A stretch of 12,942 nucleotides of DNA from JBKHBQ01 sp046542305 (GTDB taxonomy: Bacteria; Bacteroidota; Bacteroidia; Bacteroidales; 4484-276): NCBI GenBank assembly GCA_046542305.1, contig JBKHBQ010000097.1:1-12942 (forward strand). The letters run 5' to 3'. Below, piece after piece: positions 1 to 6,825 of the stretch. The number at the start of each line of letters is the position of its first letter. Position 1 is the first letter of the stretch. The notes beneath the pieces are model-generated. The model worked only from the letters and a program-made list of their open reading frames with translations. It ran no database searches and had not been told where the DNA came from. A program made the position numbers and the translations under genes.

Positions 1-285
1 CCGCTGGGCTTTACCACCGGCACACCTTTAAAATCCGAAAACCGCGGCTCGCACGTGGCGCTGCGGCATCCGGAGGCTTTTCGCATCTGCCAGGCCATGA
101 TCTTCCCCGCAGGAAATGCAGCAAAAGTAATCCCCGACTTCAGGGAACCCGACAACATCAGGCTGGGTGTGGCACCGCTGTACAACAGCTACGAAGAAAT
201 ATACCTGGCCATCGAGCGCATCGAAAACATCGTACGCAACAAACTTTACCTCGATTATTCCGGTGAACGGGCCGGGGTAACTTAA
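1..285 (+). CDS. kynU: Kynureninase, C-terminal part (5' end outside window)
   Basis: Reading frame 1 is open from the first base to a TAA at 283-285 and gives the last 94 residues of a kynureninase. This PLP enzyme hydrolyses kynurenine (or 3-hydroxykynurenine) to (hydroxy)anthranilate plus alanine in tryptophan breakdown; in bacteria it can also feed quinolinate and NAD synthesis. Recognition rests on the C-terminal signature: GSHVALRHPEAFRICQAMI followed by KVIPDFREPDNIRLGVAPLY, which is highly characteristic of the family, and the terminal R-A-G-V-T also fits. The PLP-lysine region and the start lie upstream of the window. The next gene begins 56 bases downstream on the same strand, so read-through is possible. 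Identity is confident; whether the whole gene is intact cannot be seen. Confidence 0.93.
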   Translation, partial: PLGFTTGTPLKSENRGSHVALRHPEAFRICQAMIFPAGNAAKVIPDFREPDNIRLGVAPLYNSYEEIYLAIERIENIVRNKLYLDYSGERAGVT

Positions 286-291
286 CGCTTC

Positions 292-346
292 GGCATGATC
301 TTTTCACCACCTGATATTTTAACCCAAAAAAGAAAACGATCATGCC
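292..346 (+). promoter_or_regulatory. Inverted repeat enclosing a start codon (possible translational control hairpin)
   Basis: GGCATGATC at 292-300 is the exact reverse complement of GATCATGCC at 338-346. The pairing continues inward, after a bulged C at 337, with TTTTC (301-305) against GAAAA (332-336), giving a stem of about 14 bp with a 26-nt loop. The ATG at 342-344 of the next gene lies in the 3' arm, so in an mRNA coming from kynU the start codon would be paired. No T-run follows on the plus strand, so it is not an ordinary terminator for kynU. At the DNA level it could instead be an operator for a dimeric regulator. The repeat itself is certain; the function is inferred. Confidence 0.5.
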
Positions 347-593
347 AAAAAAACAAACCGGACCACAGGTCAAAAACCCGGATCAATACGAAGCGTTAAA
401 GGAAAAAGGCTACAGCAAGGAAAAAGCAGCCCGGATCGCCAACACCCAAAACTCCGGGAATAAAGGCGGCAAAAGCAAGCAATATGAAGATCGCTCCAAG
501 AAGGATCTTTACGAAGAGGCCAAAAAAGTAGGCATTGAAGGCCGCAGCAAAATGAGCAAGAAAGAGCTGATCCACGCACTAAGGCATCATTAG
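342..593 (+). CDS. Small basic protein, DUF7218-like N-terminus with Rho_N/SAP-like C-terminus
   Basis: An 83-residue, Lys/Arg-rich soluble protein. Residues 1-35 (MPKKQTGPQVKNP, then YEALKEKGYSKEKAARIAN) match from memory the short DUF7218-type domain. Residues 36-47 are a Gly/Lys/Ser linker. Residues 48-81 (YEDRSKKDLYEEAKKVGIEG, then RSKMSKKELIHALR) form the helix-extended-helix pattern of Rho termination factor N-terminal and SAP-like domains, which bind nucleic acid. The same two-part layout is common in short bacterial proteins annotated 'Rho termination factor N-terminal domain-containing'. The start is the only sensible ATG, with an A-rich leader and no clear Shine-Dalgarno; it lies in the 3' arm of an inverted repeat. 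It follows kynU by 56 bases. Nucleic-acid binding is a family-based inference; the cellular role is unknown. Its proximity to ligD/ku is suggestive but separated by two membrane-protein genes on the opposite strand. Confidence 0.85.
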   Translation: MPKKQTGPQVKNPDQYEALKEKGYSKEKAARIANTQNSGNKGGKSKQYEDRSKKDLYEEAKKVGIEGRSKMSKKELIHALRHH

Positions 594-730
594 GGTGAGT
601 TTTTGCTGCACGTCATTTGTCTGTGCCGTCTTTGGGCTGCGTTTTTTTTAAAACGTATCCCGGGAAACCCCGAATGGGTGAGATGATTCTATTTTCTACA
701 AACGATTACTGCTCCATACTTCCCGGGCCT

Positions 731-745
731 CCGGCCCTGGGCCGG
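731..745. repeat. GC-rich palindrome in convergent intergenic region
   Basis: CCGGCCC (731-737), T, GGGCCGG (739-745) is a perfect 7-bp inverted repeat around one base. An overlapping alternative hairpin uses GGGCC (725-729) with GGCCC (733-737). A second, A/T-only structure lies upstream: CGTTTT (640-645) and AAAACG (650-655) around a T4 loop. These lie between convergent genes ending at 593 (plus) and 844 (minus), where transcription ends are expected, but none has the classic GC stem directly followed by a T-run. I see no gene in 594-843. Confidence 0.5.
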
Positions 746-752
746 CACAAGT

Positions 753-841
753 ACTTCAATCACTTTATGAACTTCAGGCACTTCAGGCACTTTAGGCACT
801 TTATGAACTTTAGGCACTTCAGGCACTTATGAACTTTAATA
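753..841. repeat. Tandem array of a 9-bp unit, ACTTYAGGC / ACTTTATGA
   Basis: Ten consecutive units can be read: ACTTCAATC (753), ACTTTATGA (762), ACTTCAGGC (771), ACTTCAGGC (780), ACTTTAGGC (789), ACTTTATGA (798), ACTTTAGGC (807), ACTTCAGGC (816), an 8-base ACTTATGA (825) and ACTTTAATA (833). ACTT is invariant and the rest is mainly one of two variants, YAGGC or TATGA. The array abuts the stop codon (844-846, minus strand) of the DUF421 gene. Because 9 is a multiple of 3, it creates a false open frame with FRH tripeptide repeats. It could vary in copy number between strains. Confidence 0.88.
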
Positions 842-843
842 AC

Positions 844-1365
844 TCACCTTTTCACATCGCTGATCAGCCATTCCTCCAACCTGAGGTTTTCGTCCGACTT
901 TTTCATGATAGATAAATCCCCAGTGGTTTCGAACACTACGGCTTCCACCTCTGAAAGCCGCAACACGCCGGCAGCACGCAGCTTCGAGCGCAGGTCGCCA
1001 TCGGTCAGGCGGGCACGTTTCAGATTCTCCCTGAGGATTTTTCCGTTTCGCATCAGTAGCAGCGGCGAATTGTCGACAATCTGCTGAAAAGAAGTATTCA
1101 ATCGCAGGTAAGCAACCGAAATCTGCAAAACAAATAAAGCCCCTAATCCGATCACTCCCTGAACCAGCGTAACGGAAGAAGACAACACCGTGGTAGCAAT
1201 CAGCGAGCCCACCGCCACCGTCATCGTAAAATCGAAGCTCGACATGGTGGAAAAGCTGCGTTTGCCCGACAGTCGGGTAAAAATGATCACGGCCGCATAA
1301 ATTCCCGCGGCAGTAAGGATGATAGCCACCAGGGCTCCCAGTGTGGTTCCGAAATATGTATCCAT
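844..1365 (-). CDS. DUF421 / YetF-domain membrane protein (second of a tandem pair)
   Basis: A 173-residue protein of the DUF421 (YetF/YdfR-like) family. Residues 8-31 are a first membrane helix, followed by RLSGKRSFSTMSSFDFTMTV and further hydrophobic segments at about 48-62 and 66-88. The cytosolic YetF domain follows: PLLLMRNGKILRENLKRARL (101-120), DLRSKLRAAGV and EVEAVVFETTGDLSIM (139-154). I chose the ATG at 1363-1365 because the family starts just before the first helix, AAGGGA precedes it on the minus strand, and the longer frame starting at 1452 would overlap the upstream gene and add a non-family leader. It begins 10 bases after the stop of its paralogue (1376-1918), so the two are co-transcribed. 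The biochemical function of the family is not established; paralogues have been linked to the spore membrane in bacilli. Confidence 0.9.
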   Translation of the reverse strand: MDTYFGTTLGALVAIILTAAGIYAAVIIFTRLSGKRSFSTMSSFDFTMTVAVGSLIATTVLSSSVTLVQGVIGLGALFVLQISVAYLRLNTSFQQIVDNSPLLLMRNGKILRENLKRARLTDGDLRSKLRAAGVLRLSEVEAVVFETTGDLSIMKKSDENLRLEEWLISDVKR

Positions 1366-1375
1366 AATATTTCCC

Positions 1376-1918
1376 TTATTTATTTGATGCGTTTTGGTCG
1401 TTGTTGGTCTGAATGCCCGAAAGAATGATTTCATCAACAGAATCATCGCCATGTATCACGGAAATATCTCCTGTGGTTTCGAAGACCATGGCATGGACCT
1501 CCAAGAGATGCTTCACATTTTCCTTTCGCAGGCTCACCATCAGGTCTTCCACGCGCAGGTTCACTTTGATAAGATTCTCCTCCAGGATCTTGCCGTTGAT
1601 CATCAGCAGGATCGGTTGGTTGCTGATGGCCCGTTTCATAAAATTGGACCTGCGGCTGAGGTAGGTAAATAATGCCTGAATGGCAATAACTGTTACAATT
1701 GCCACCGCACCTTTAAGCAGCGAATTGGTTTCGTTGAGAATGATAATACCCAGCATCGATCCAATGGCGATGGTGGAGGTAAAATCCACGCTTGTGATGT
1801 CGGCAAAGGTGCGCAGACCTGCAATGCGGGTGATGACGATCAATGTAATGTAAATCCCCACTACCGTGCCTACCACTTTAAAAATAACGGGCAGGGAAGC
1901 GTATAACCAGTTTTCCAT
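1376..1918 (-). CDS. DUF421 / YetF-domain membrane protein (first of a tandem pair)
   Basis: A 180-residue DUF421 family protein with the same layout as its neighbour: membrane helix at about 10-30, ITRIAGLRTFADITSVDFTS (29-48), hydrophobic segments at about 48-62 and 67-86, then the YetF domain with QPILLMINGKILEENLIKVN (101-120), DLMVSLRKENV and EVHAMVFETTGDISVI (140-155). It ends in a polar tail, TNNDQNASNK, that the paralogue lacks. Start at ATG 1916-1918; the leader is A-rich with at most a weak GAAT/AAAGA Shine-Dalgarno. The two proteins share motifs at equivalent positions but differ widely elsewhere, so this is an old duplication or a heteromeric pair rather than a recent copy. A 112-base gap separates it from ligD upstream on the same strand. 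Confidence 0.92.
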   Translation of the reverse strand: MENWLYASLPVIFKVVGTVVGIYITLIVITRIAGLRTFADITSVDFTSTIAIGSMLGIIILNETNSLLKGAVAIVTVIAIQALFTYLSRRSNFMKRAISNQPILLMINGKILEENLIKVNLRVEDLMVSLRKENVKHLLEVHAMVFETTGDISVIHGDDSVDEIILSGIQTNNDQNASNK

Positions 1919-2030
1919 AATTCTTTTTTTAGGATTATTTCAAATACAGTACCAGCCGCCGGAAACCTGCAGCAGCAGGGAGATTGAGGAATATGTTCCC
2001 CATCCTGTTGTCCGTCAGCTTCAACACAGA

Positions 2031-4472
2031 TCACTTTAGCGAATCCAGCTTATCGAGCACCACGGAGAGGTTCACCCTCCGTTCAAATATTCCCTCCCAT
2101 AAGTCGCCCTTCTCCTTCAGCCTGTTGTGAATGGTAAAAATATTGAAACCGAGCGGATCGAGGCCGTGTTTCAACTCCTCACCCGTAAGCGGGGTGGAAA
2201 TTCCTGCGCCCTTTTTCGGCCGGAGGCTGTATACGGAAGCCATGGTTTTGCCGCGTCCGTTTTGCAGATAATCGAGGTAAATTTTTCCTTTGCGCCTCGA
2301 AGGGCTTCGCTCGAAACTGGTGATCTTTTTAAAACGTCCGTGTATAATGGTTTCGATAAGCCGTGCCAGTTGCTGTGCCTGATCGTGGCTGTACCTTTTC
2401 TCCACCGGCAGGTAAATATGGATGCCTCGGCCTCCGCTGGTTTTGCAAAAAAACGGAAGCCCGAGATCCTGAAACAGATCCCTGAAACCCGCAGCCACAT
2501 CCACCACTTTGTCGAATTCGATATCGAGCGGGTCAAGATCGAAAACCACATAATCGGGATGATCGGGGTCCGGCATCGAGGCATTCCAGGGATTGATCTC
2601 CACGCATCCCAGGTTCACCATAAACAGCAGGCTTGGCTTGTCCTGGCAGAGCATCCAGGTTTTGGTTTTCCCCGAGGAGGAGCTTTCCAGTTCGGCCGTT
2701 TCCATCCATTCGGGCGCCAGCCCCTCTACATCCTTCTGAAAAAATCCAGATCCGTTCACCCCGTCGGGCGTCCTGAACAGCGACTGCGGCCTGTTACGCA
2801 GATACGGCAGGATAACCGGGGCAATTTCTGCGTAATAATCGTATACATCCTTTTTGGTAATCTTTTTTTCAGGCCAGAATATTTTTCCCGGGTTGCTGAG
2901 TTTAACCCTGACATTGATTTTTTCCGAACTGATTTCCGGTTTTTCGCGTTTTACCTCCCGGACTTTTTTGTCGCTGCGCAATCCTTTAAAAGCGGGATGC
3001 CTCATGATGCCGCCGGAGGTCCATTCGGTAAATCGTACTTCAGCCATCAGTTCCGGTTTCACCCATTGTACGTTTCGGGGCAGCTTCCCCGACACCGGGG
3101 GCTCGTCGGTGTGAAGCGGGATAAGTTTTTTATGGATTGAAGCCAGCAGCTTGTCACTGAATCCTGTGCCCACGCGGCCGGCATAGCGCAATTCGCCGTT
3201 TTCGTTCACAGCCAGCACCAGGGATCCGAAATGCTGCCGCGAACCCTTCGGAGGCGTATATCCTGCTATTACCACTTCCTGCTGCTTTACGGCTTTTACC
3301 TTGATCCATTCTTCGCTGCGCCGGCCCGGCACATATCTGCTCGCCTTCCTCTTGGCAATCATGCCTTCGAGGTTCATGCGGATGGTCTGTTCGAAAAAGT
3401 CTTTACCTCTTTCCGGAAAATGATCGAGGTAGCGGATACGTTGCAGTGTTTGCGGCAGGATACTTTTGAGCGCTTCCTTGCGCCCGATCAGCGGCATATC
3501 CGTTAAATCGTAGCCGTCGAGCCAGAGCAGATCGAATACATAATAAAACAACCGTTTCATGGATTCCTTATCCAGGTTTTGCAGTTCCCCGAAATCCGAC
3601 CTGCCGTTTTCATCGAGCACCACCACTTCGCCGTCGATAATATAATCGTGCGGGATATCCTTCAATTCCTGAAAAACCGGCGGATAGTTATCGTTGTAAA
3701 TATTTCCATTGCGCGATATCAGGTTTTGTTTTTTGCCCGACTTTGCGGCCAGGATGCGGTAGCCATCGAGTTTAATCTCGAAAATCCAGGAAGGATGGTC
3801 GAAGGCTGCATCACCCAGGGTAGCCAGCATAGGTTTTATGTTGGCAAAAGCGGCTTTTCTGGCGCCGCCCAGGTCATGCGGATCAATGGCTTTTGCAGCA
3901 TCACCCCCTTCTGCAATTTCCTGCATGGTCCTGCCCGAGATTACACTCCGCGCTTCAAAACTGAGATCGGCGGACGCATGTTCATCCCTGCTCTTTGAGA
4001 AGATCCATTGTTCCTTTCCATCTTTTTCTCCTGTGCGGTAAAGCGAAAAATTGCCCCTGAGTTTCTGCCCCTCAAAAAAAATTTTAACCGAGCCTTTCTC
4101 AATTTTCCGGCTGATGGCGGCTGCATCACCGGCATCGGTGTCATTGGGCCGATACGTCCCCTGATCCCAGACCATCATGGTTCCGGCACCGTAATTACCC
4201 TCGGGAATCACCCCTTCAAAACTGAGATACTCCACGGGATGATTTTCGGTGCGGATCGCCAGGCGCTTCACCTCCGGATCGGCAGAAGGCTCCTTTGGAA
4301 TGGCCCAGCTCAGCAGCACATTTCCCACCTGAAGGCGCAAATCGTAATGGGTGCGGGTGGCGTTGTGCTTTTGCACCACAAACCGGTTTTGATGAACAGA
4401 TTCCTTCCCAACGCCGGGTTCCGGAGTTTTCTCGAAATTGCGTTTTTCCTTGTATCTTTCCAGCCCTGCCAT
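2031..4472 (-). CDS. ligD: Multifunctional ATP-dependent DNA ligase D (PE-LIG-POL)
   Basis: An 813-residue NHEJ repair enzyme with all three LigD activities. N-terminal 3'-phosphoesterase, about 10-190: HNATRTHYDLRLQ (36-48; His42 and Asp44 are likely metal ligands), ENHPVEY (His78) and EGNYGAGTMMVWD (91-103). ATP-dependent ligase, about 210-500: motif I EIKLDGYR with nucleotidyl lysine Lys234, motif III YVFDLLWLDG (311-320), motif IV LEGMIAKR (368-375), motif V EWIKVK (388-393). Primase-like polymerase, about 520-810: metal-binding FDLDPLD with Asp645 and Asp647, TSGGRGIHIYLP (678-689) and third acidic Asp734 in IYLDYLQN. The domain order matches Pseudomonas-type LigD and differs from mycobacterial POL-PE-LIG. 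All key residues are present, so it should be active. Its ATG lies 3 bases after the ku stop, implying translational coupling; no clear Shine-Dalgarno is present. Confidence 0.97.
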   Translation of the reverse strand: MAGLERYKEKRNFEKTPEPGVGKESVHQNRFVVQKHNATRTHYDLRLQVGNVLLSWAIPKEPSADPEVKRLAIRTENHPVEYLSFEGVIPEGNYGAGTMMVWDQGTYRPNDTDAGDAAAISRKIEKGSVKIFFEGQKLRGNFSLYRTGEKDGKEQWIFSKSRDEHASADLSFEARSVISGRTMQEIAEGGDAAKAIDPHDLGGARKAAFANIKPMLATLGDAAFDHPSWIFEIKLDGYRILAAKSGKKQNLISRNGNIYNDNYPPVFQELKDIPHDYIIDGEVVVLDENGRSDFGELQNLDKESMKRLFYYVFDLLWLDGYDLTDMPLIGRKEALKSILPQTLQRIRYLDHFPERGKDFFEQTIRMNLEGMIAKRKASRYVPGRRSEEWIKVKAVKQQEVVIAGYTPPKGSRQHFGSLVLAVNENGELRYAGRVGTGFSDKLLASIHKKLIPLHTDEPPVSGKLPRNVQWVKPELMAEVRFTEWTSGGIMRHPAFKGLRSDKKVREVKREKPEISSEKINVRVKLSNPGKIFWPEKKITKKDVYDYYAEIAPVILPYLRNRPQSLFRTPDGVNGSGFFQKDVEGLAPEWMETAELESSSSGKTKTWMLCQDKPSLLFMVNLGCVEINPWNASMPDPDHPDYVVFDLDPLDIEFDKVVDVAAGFRDLFQDLGLPFFCKTSGGRGIHIYLPVEKRYSHDQAQQLARLIETIIHGRFKKITSFERSPSRRKGKIYLDYLQNGRGKTMASVYSLRPKKGAGISTPLTGEELKHGLDPLGFNIFTIHNRLKEKGDLWEGIFERRVNLSVVLDKLDSLK

Positions 4473-4475
4473 AGG

Positions 4476-5246
4476 TTAGCTTTTTGCTGCAAGGCTTTTT
4501 TTAAGTTGATCCATCAGATCCTTCACTGCGGTGGGTTCGGGAGCTTCCTCACCGGCTGCAGGTTCAAACTTCTTATCCTTTGCTTTCGCCTTAATGATCT
4601 TTTTTAGTTTTTCCTGATAGGTATCCTTGTACTTGGCCGGATCAAAATCACCCTTCATTTGTTCGATCAGCTTTTTGGCCATTTCCAGTTCCTTTTTCCC
4701 GGCCTTCTTTTTTTTGGGAAGCTTCAGTTCGGTTGGATTTCGCAGATCCTGGTAGTACCGCATTTTGATGAGGAAGATCACCTCCTCATCGGCCATCAGC
4801 AGGGCAAGGTGCTCGCGGTTGCGCATCACAAATTTTGCCAGCCCGCCCATCTCCGATTCCACAATGGCCTGCCTCAAAAGGTTATATGTGCTTCCCGCCC
4901 CTTTCTGCGGCTCAACGAGATACGGCTTTTCGAAATACCTCGGACTGATCTGTTCGATCTTTACAAAATCGGTAATGTCGATGGATTCGGATTTCTCCTT
5001 ACTGGCTTTTTCAAAATCCTCCTTGTTCAGTACGATGTAATAATCGTCTTCCTTGAAGCCTTTAACAATGTCGTTCCACGGCACTTCCTTGCCATCGTGT
5101 TTGCACACCCTGGTATATTTGATGGGACAGGCATCGTCTTTTCTCAGCATGTCGAGATTGAGGTTGTGTGTGGTGGCTCCACTGTAAAGTTTCACGGGAA
5201 TATATACCAGGCCAAACCTGATTCCTCCGGTCCATATTGCTCTCAT
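4476..5246 (-). CDS. ku: Ku DNA end-binding protein
   Basis: A 256-residue bacterial Ku, the homodimeric ring that threads onto double-strand break ends and recruits LigD. The N-terminus MRAIWTGGIRFGLVYIPVKL is diagnostic, followed by CPIKYTRVCKHDGKEV (40-55) and DYYIVLNKEDFE (68-79), the Ku beta-barrel core to about 160, and ALLMADEEVIFLIKMRYYQDLR (148-169). The C-terminus is a minimal region then a Lys-rich tail (177-256), the part known in other bacterial Ku proteins to contact DNA and LigD. I placed the start at ATG 5244-5246 because Ku proteins begin exactly at this M-R-A-I-W motif; the in-frame upstream ATG at 5321 would add 25 non-family residues. It is the first gene of the ku-ligD operon. 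No convincing promoter was found in 5247-5460. Confidence 0.96.
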   Translation of the reverse strand: MRAIWTGGIRFGLVYIPVKLYSGATTHNLNLDMLRKDDACPIKYTRVCKHDGKEVPWNDIVKGFKEDDYYIVLNKEDFEKASKEKSESIDITDFVKIEQISPRYFEKPYLVEPQKGAGSTYNLLRQAIVESEMGGLAKFVMRNREHLALLMADEEVIFLIKMRYYQDLRNPTELKLPKKKKAGKKELEMAKKLIEQMKGDFDPAKYKDTYQEKLKKIIKAKAKDKKFEPAAGEEAPEPTAVKDLMDQLKKSLAAKS

Positions 5247-5460
5247 ATTAACAATTTTGTGATGTTCCTGAAATAAATATGCCACGGGGCAAGGTTTCAT
5301 TTTCAAAACGTTAAGCACCATCAGGTGTGGATATTGCGCCAGTACATCCGTTTAATAGGGGATTTTTTTCTACAGATGGCGGTGATCAGTTTCTTTATGC
5401 GGCGGGATGTATTTTTCAAATACAATGGGTTATGGCATCCAATATCTTGCAGGTCCTTTG
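5247..5460. other. Intergenic region upstream of ku
   Basis: This 214-base stretch separates the stop of the Cys-cluster gene from the ku start; both genes are on the minus strand. GTATTT (5409-5414) and AAATAC (5418-5423) form a perfect 6-bp hairpin with a 3-base loop about 40 bases beyond the upstream gene's stop, with GGATG (5405-5409) and CATCC (5436-5440) as a possible outer stem. It might help end transcription but has no strong GC stem. No good TAnnTTTG box is visible on the minus strand before ku; the nearest resemblance is AAACCTTG at 5297-5290. Short open frames here have no coding features. Confidence 0.35.
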
Positions 5461-6750
5461 CTACACTTCATCCAACCCCGGCCTTACAAAACTGCGTGCT
5501 TCCGGAAAAATCTCTTCGGCCAGCAGCCGGATATCCTCCAGCTCGGTGCGCATTTTCTGAAGAAATTTGCGATGTATCTTCAAATGGCGGTGCAGGATTC
5601 GAAGCGCATCGAGGGAGCGGTCAAGGCCGATCAGGGCCACCTTGGCCGAACCGTTCATATCAAAATCGGCTTCTTCAAATTCTTCCTGTTCAAAATATCC
5701 GGTTAGGGCCCGCTTGAATTTTATAGCAATAAAGATGTGGTACCACTCCAGCACATTGATGGCTTCCATCACCTCATCGGCATATCCGTGTGCAATCAGC
5801 CGGGTAAAATCGTGATGTATGCCGCGTCGCTGCCTGATAAGCCAATGTCGAATAGTGTCCGCATATTCTTCGGTCCTGATCCAGATGGGATGCCTGTCGG
5901 ATTTGTTTTCCGCTGAAAAGAAGTCTTTTTCATCCTCGGTCATATCCTCCTCGAATTCAAATTCAATTTCAACCGGTTCGTCCTCAGCTTCCGGATCTAC
6001 AAACTGAAAATCCTCATCAATATGTTCGGTATCCGAATCATCGGATTTCTCCTTGCGCTTTTCTATGGCATCGCGCAGTTCCTTTTCCATTGCAAACACA
6101 CGGCAGCGTTCGGTAAACCTGCATCGTTCGCACCACCTGTCGCAATAGTTGTGAATTCCCGGGATAAACCCTTCTTCATCGGTAATCCCCAGTTTATCGA
6201 AATAATCATCCTCGAGCTGGCTGAAATGATCGCTGATAGGATGTTCCTCTGTGGGCAGGTCCGAAAAAATCTCTCCCGGGTCGGTATTATCGGCTTCAAT
6301 ATCGCTGTTCATCATATCGCAATAATTACAATAGTCAGGAAAAGGACAATTTTCAGAATCGTAATCACAAAATTCAAGGTGGACCATTCCGCTGTGGCTG
6401 TGATAATATTCCGAATCCCAGGCATCACGCAAGGCAGCATACCTGAGATGCACCGGAAGATGCTCAGGAAATTCAGGATAAAAATTCCAGGCCTCGAGCA
6501 TATTTTTCAAGGCCTGAAAAACACGTTCGATCTGAGGTGGTTTAAGCCGTTTAACCGCTGGAAGTGCAGCTTTGGAAATACCGACAATCTCCGAAAGTTT
6601 CCGTCGATCTTCGTATAAATAACCTTCTACGTCAGCAAATAAATTCTCCTCATCCGGCTCCTGTGCCGTTAATTCTTCCTCCCTGAACCCTGCGGCAGCG
6701 GCTGCAGACTTTTTCATATCTTCAATCAATTGTTCAAGGTAGTGATCCAT
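5461..6750 (-). CDS. Uncharacterised acidic protein with two four-cysteine clusters
   Basis: A 429-residue soluble protein that I recognise only as a Bacteroidota-type hypothetical. It has exactly eight cysteines in two groups. Cluster 1 is Cys128, 135, 141, 144 (CX6CX5CX2C) inside HLEFCDYDSENCPFPDYCNY. Cluster 2 is Cys203, 207, 210, 216 (CX3CX2CX5C) inside NYCDRWCERCRFTERC. Both look like metal or Fe-S sites. The N-terminal 1-150 block (DHYLEQLIEDM, RRKLSEIVGISKAALP, FPEHLPVHLRYAALRDAW) resembles, from memory, a separate short Bacteroidota family, so this may be a fusion. Residues 234-275 are a highly acidic linker and 290-429 are helical (WIRTEEYADTIRHW, HRHLKIHRKFLQKMRTELED). CX3CX2C recalls radical SAM enzymes, but no SAM-binding barrel follows. 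Start at ATG 6748-6750 without a Shine-Dalgarno; a good promoter lies just upstream. Function unknown. Confidence 0.88.
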   Translation of the reverse strand: MDHYLEQLIEDMKKSAAAAAGFREEELTAQEPDEENLFADVEGYLYEDRRKLSEIVGISKAALPAVKRLKPPQIERVFQALKNMLEAWNFYPEFPEHLPVHLRYAALRDAWDSEYYHSHSGMVHLEFCDYDSENCPFPDYCNYCDMMNSDIEADNTDPGEIFSDLPTEEHPISDHFSQLEDDYFDKLGITDEEGFIPGIHNYCDRWCERCRFTERCRVFAMEKELRDAIEKRKEKSDDSDTEHIDEDFQFVDPEAEDEPVEIEFEFEEDMTEDEKDFFSAENKSDRHPIWIRTEEYADTIRHWLIRQRRGIHHDFTRLIAHGYADEVMEAINVLEWYHIFIAIKFKRALTGYFEQEEFEEADFDMNGSAKVALIGLDRSLDALRILHRHLKIHRKFLQKMRTELEDIRLLAEEIFPEARSFVRPGLDEV

Positions 6751-6792
6751 GGCATTTTATTATGATATTGAATACTTTAGCCTTATAGTTTC

Positions 6793-6825
6793 CAAAGCTA
6801 AAAATTATTTGATCATTAATGCAAA
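6793..6825 (-). promoter_or_regulatory. Bacteroidota-type promoter for the Cys-cluster gene
   Basis: On the minus strand, TTTG (6825-6822) is followed by 21 bases and then TAGCTTTG (6800-6793). This is an exact match to the Bacteroidota housekeeping pattern of a -33 TTTG/TTG, 19-21 bases, and a -7 TAnnTTTG. A start of transcription near 6786 would give a leader of about 36 bases before the ATG at 6750. The leader is A/T-rich with no Shine-Dalgarno, which is usual in the phylum. Confidence 0.7.

Noticed and set aside
203..216. Radical SAM enzyme, from the CX3CX2C spacing at residues 203-210 of the 429-residue protein (residue numbers)
   Set aside because: No TIM-barrel, GGE-like motif or other SAM-binding feature follows; a fourth cysteine at 216 fits a metal-binding cluster better.
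617..832. Plus-strand frame of 71 codons ending in FRH-type tripeptide repeats
   Set aside because: It begins with TTG, has no homology-like features, and its repetitive end is simply the 9-bp DNA array read in one frame.
1366..1452. Longer N-terminus for the second DUF421 protein
   Set aside because: The added 29 residues overlap the upstream gene and are unlike the family; AAGGGA marks the internal ATG at 1365.
1967..1980. CCTGCAGCAGCAGG as a terminator after ligD
   Set aside because: The stem is only 5 bp with no T-run in either direction.
2127..3140. 337-codon frame antisense to ligD
   Set aside because: It lies wholly opposite the confidently assigned ligase and polymerase domains, its protein has no recognisable motifs, and long antisense frames are common opposite such genes.
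4008..4607. 199-codon plus-strand frame opposite the ligD start and ku end
   Set aside because: It spans the junction of two well-supported genes on the other strand and has no recognisable domain.
5247..5321. Longer N-terminus for Ku starting at 5321
   Set aside because: Ku proteins start at the M-R-A-I-W motif; the extra residues are not part of the family.
6022..6618. 198-codon plus-strand frame opposite the Cys-cluster gene
   Set aside because: The minus-strand frame is longer, has organised cysteine clusters and a good promoter; this one is its shadow.
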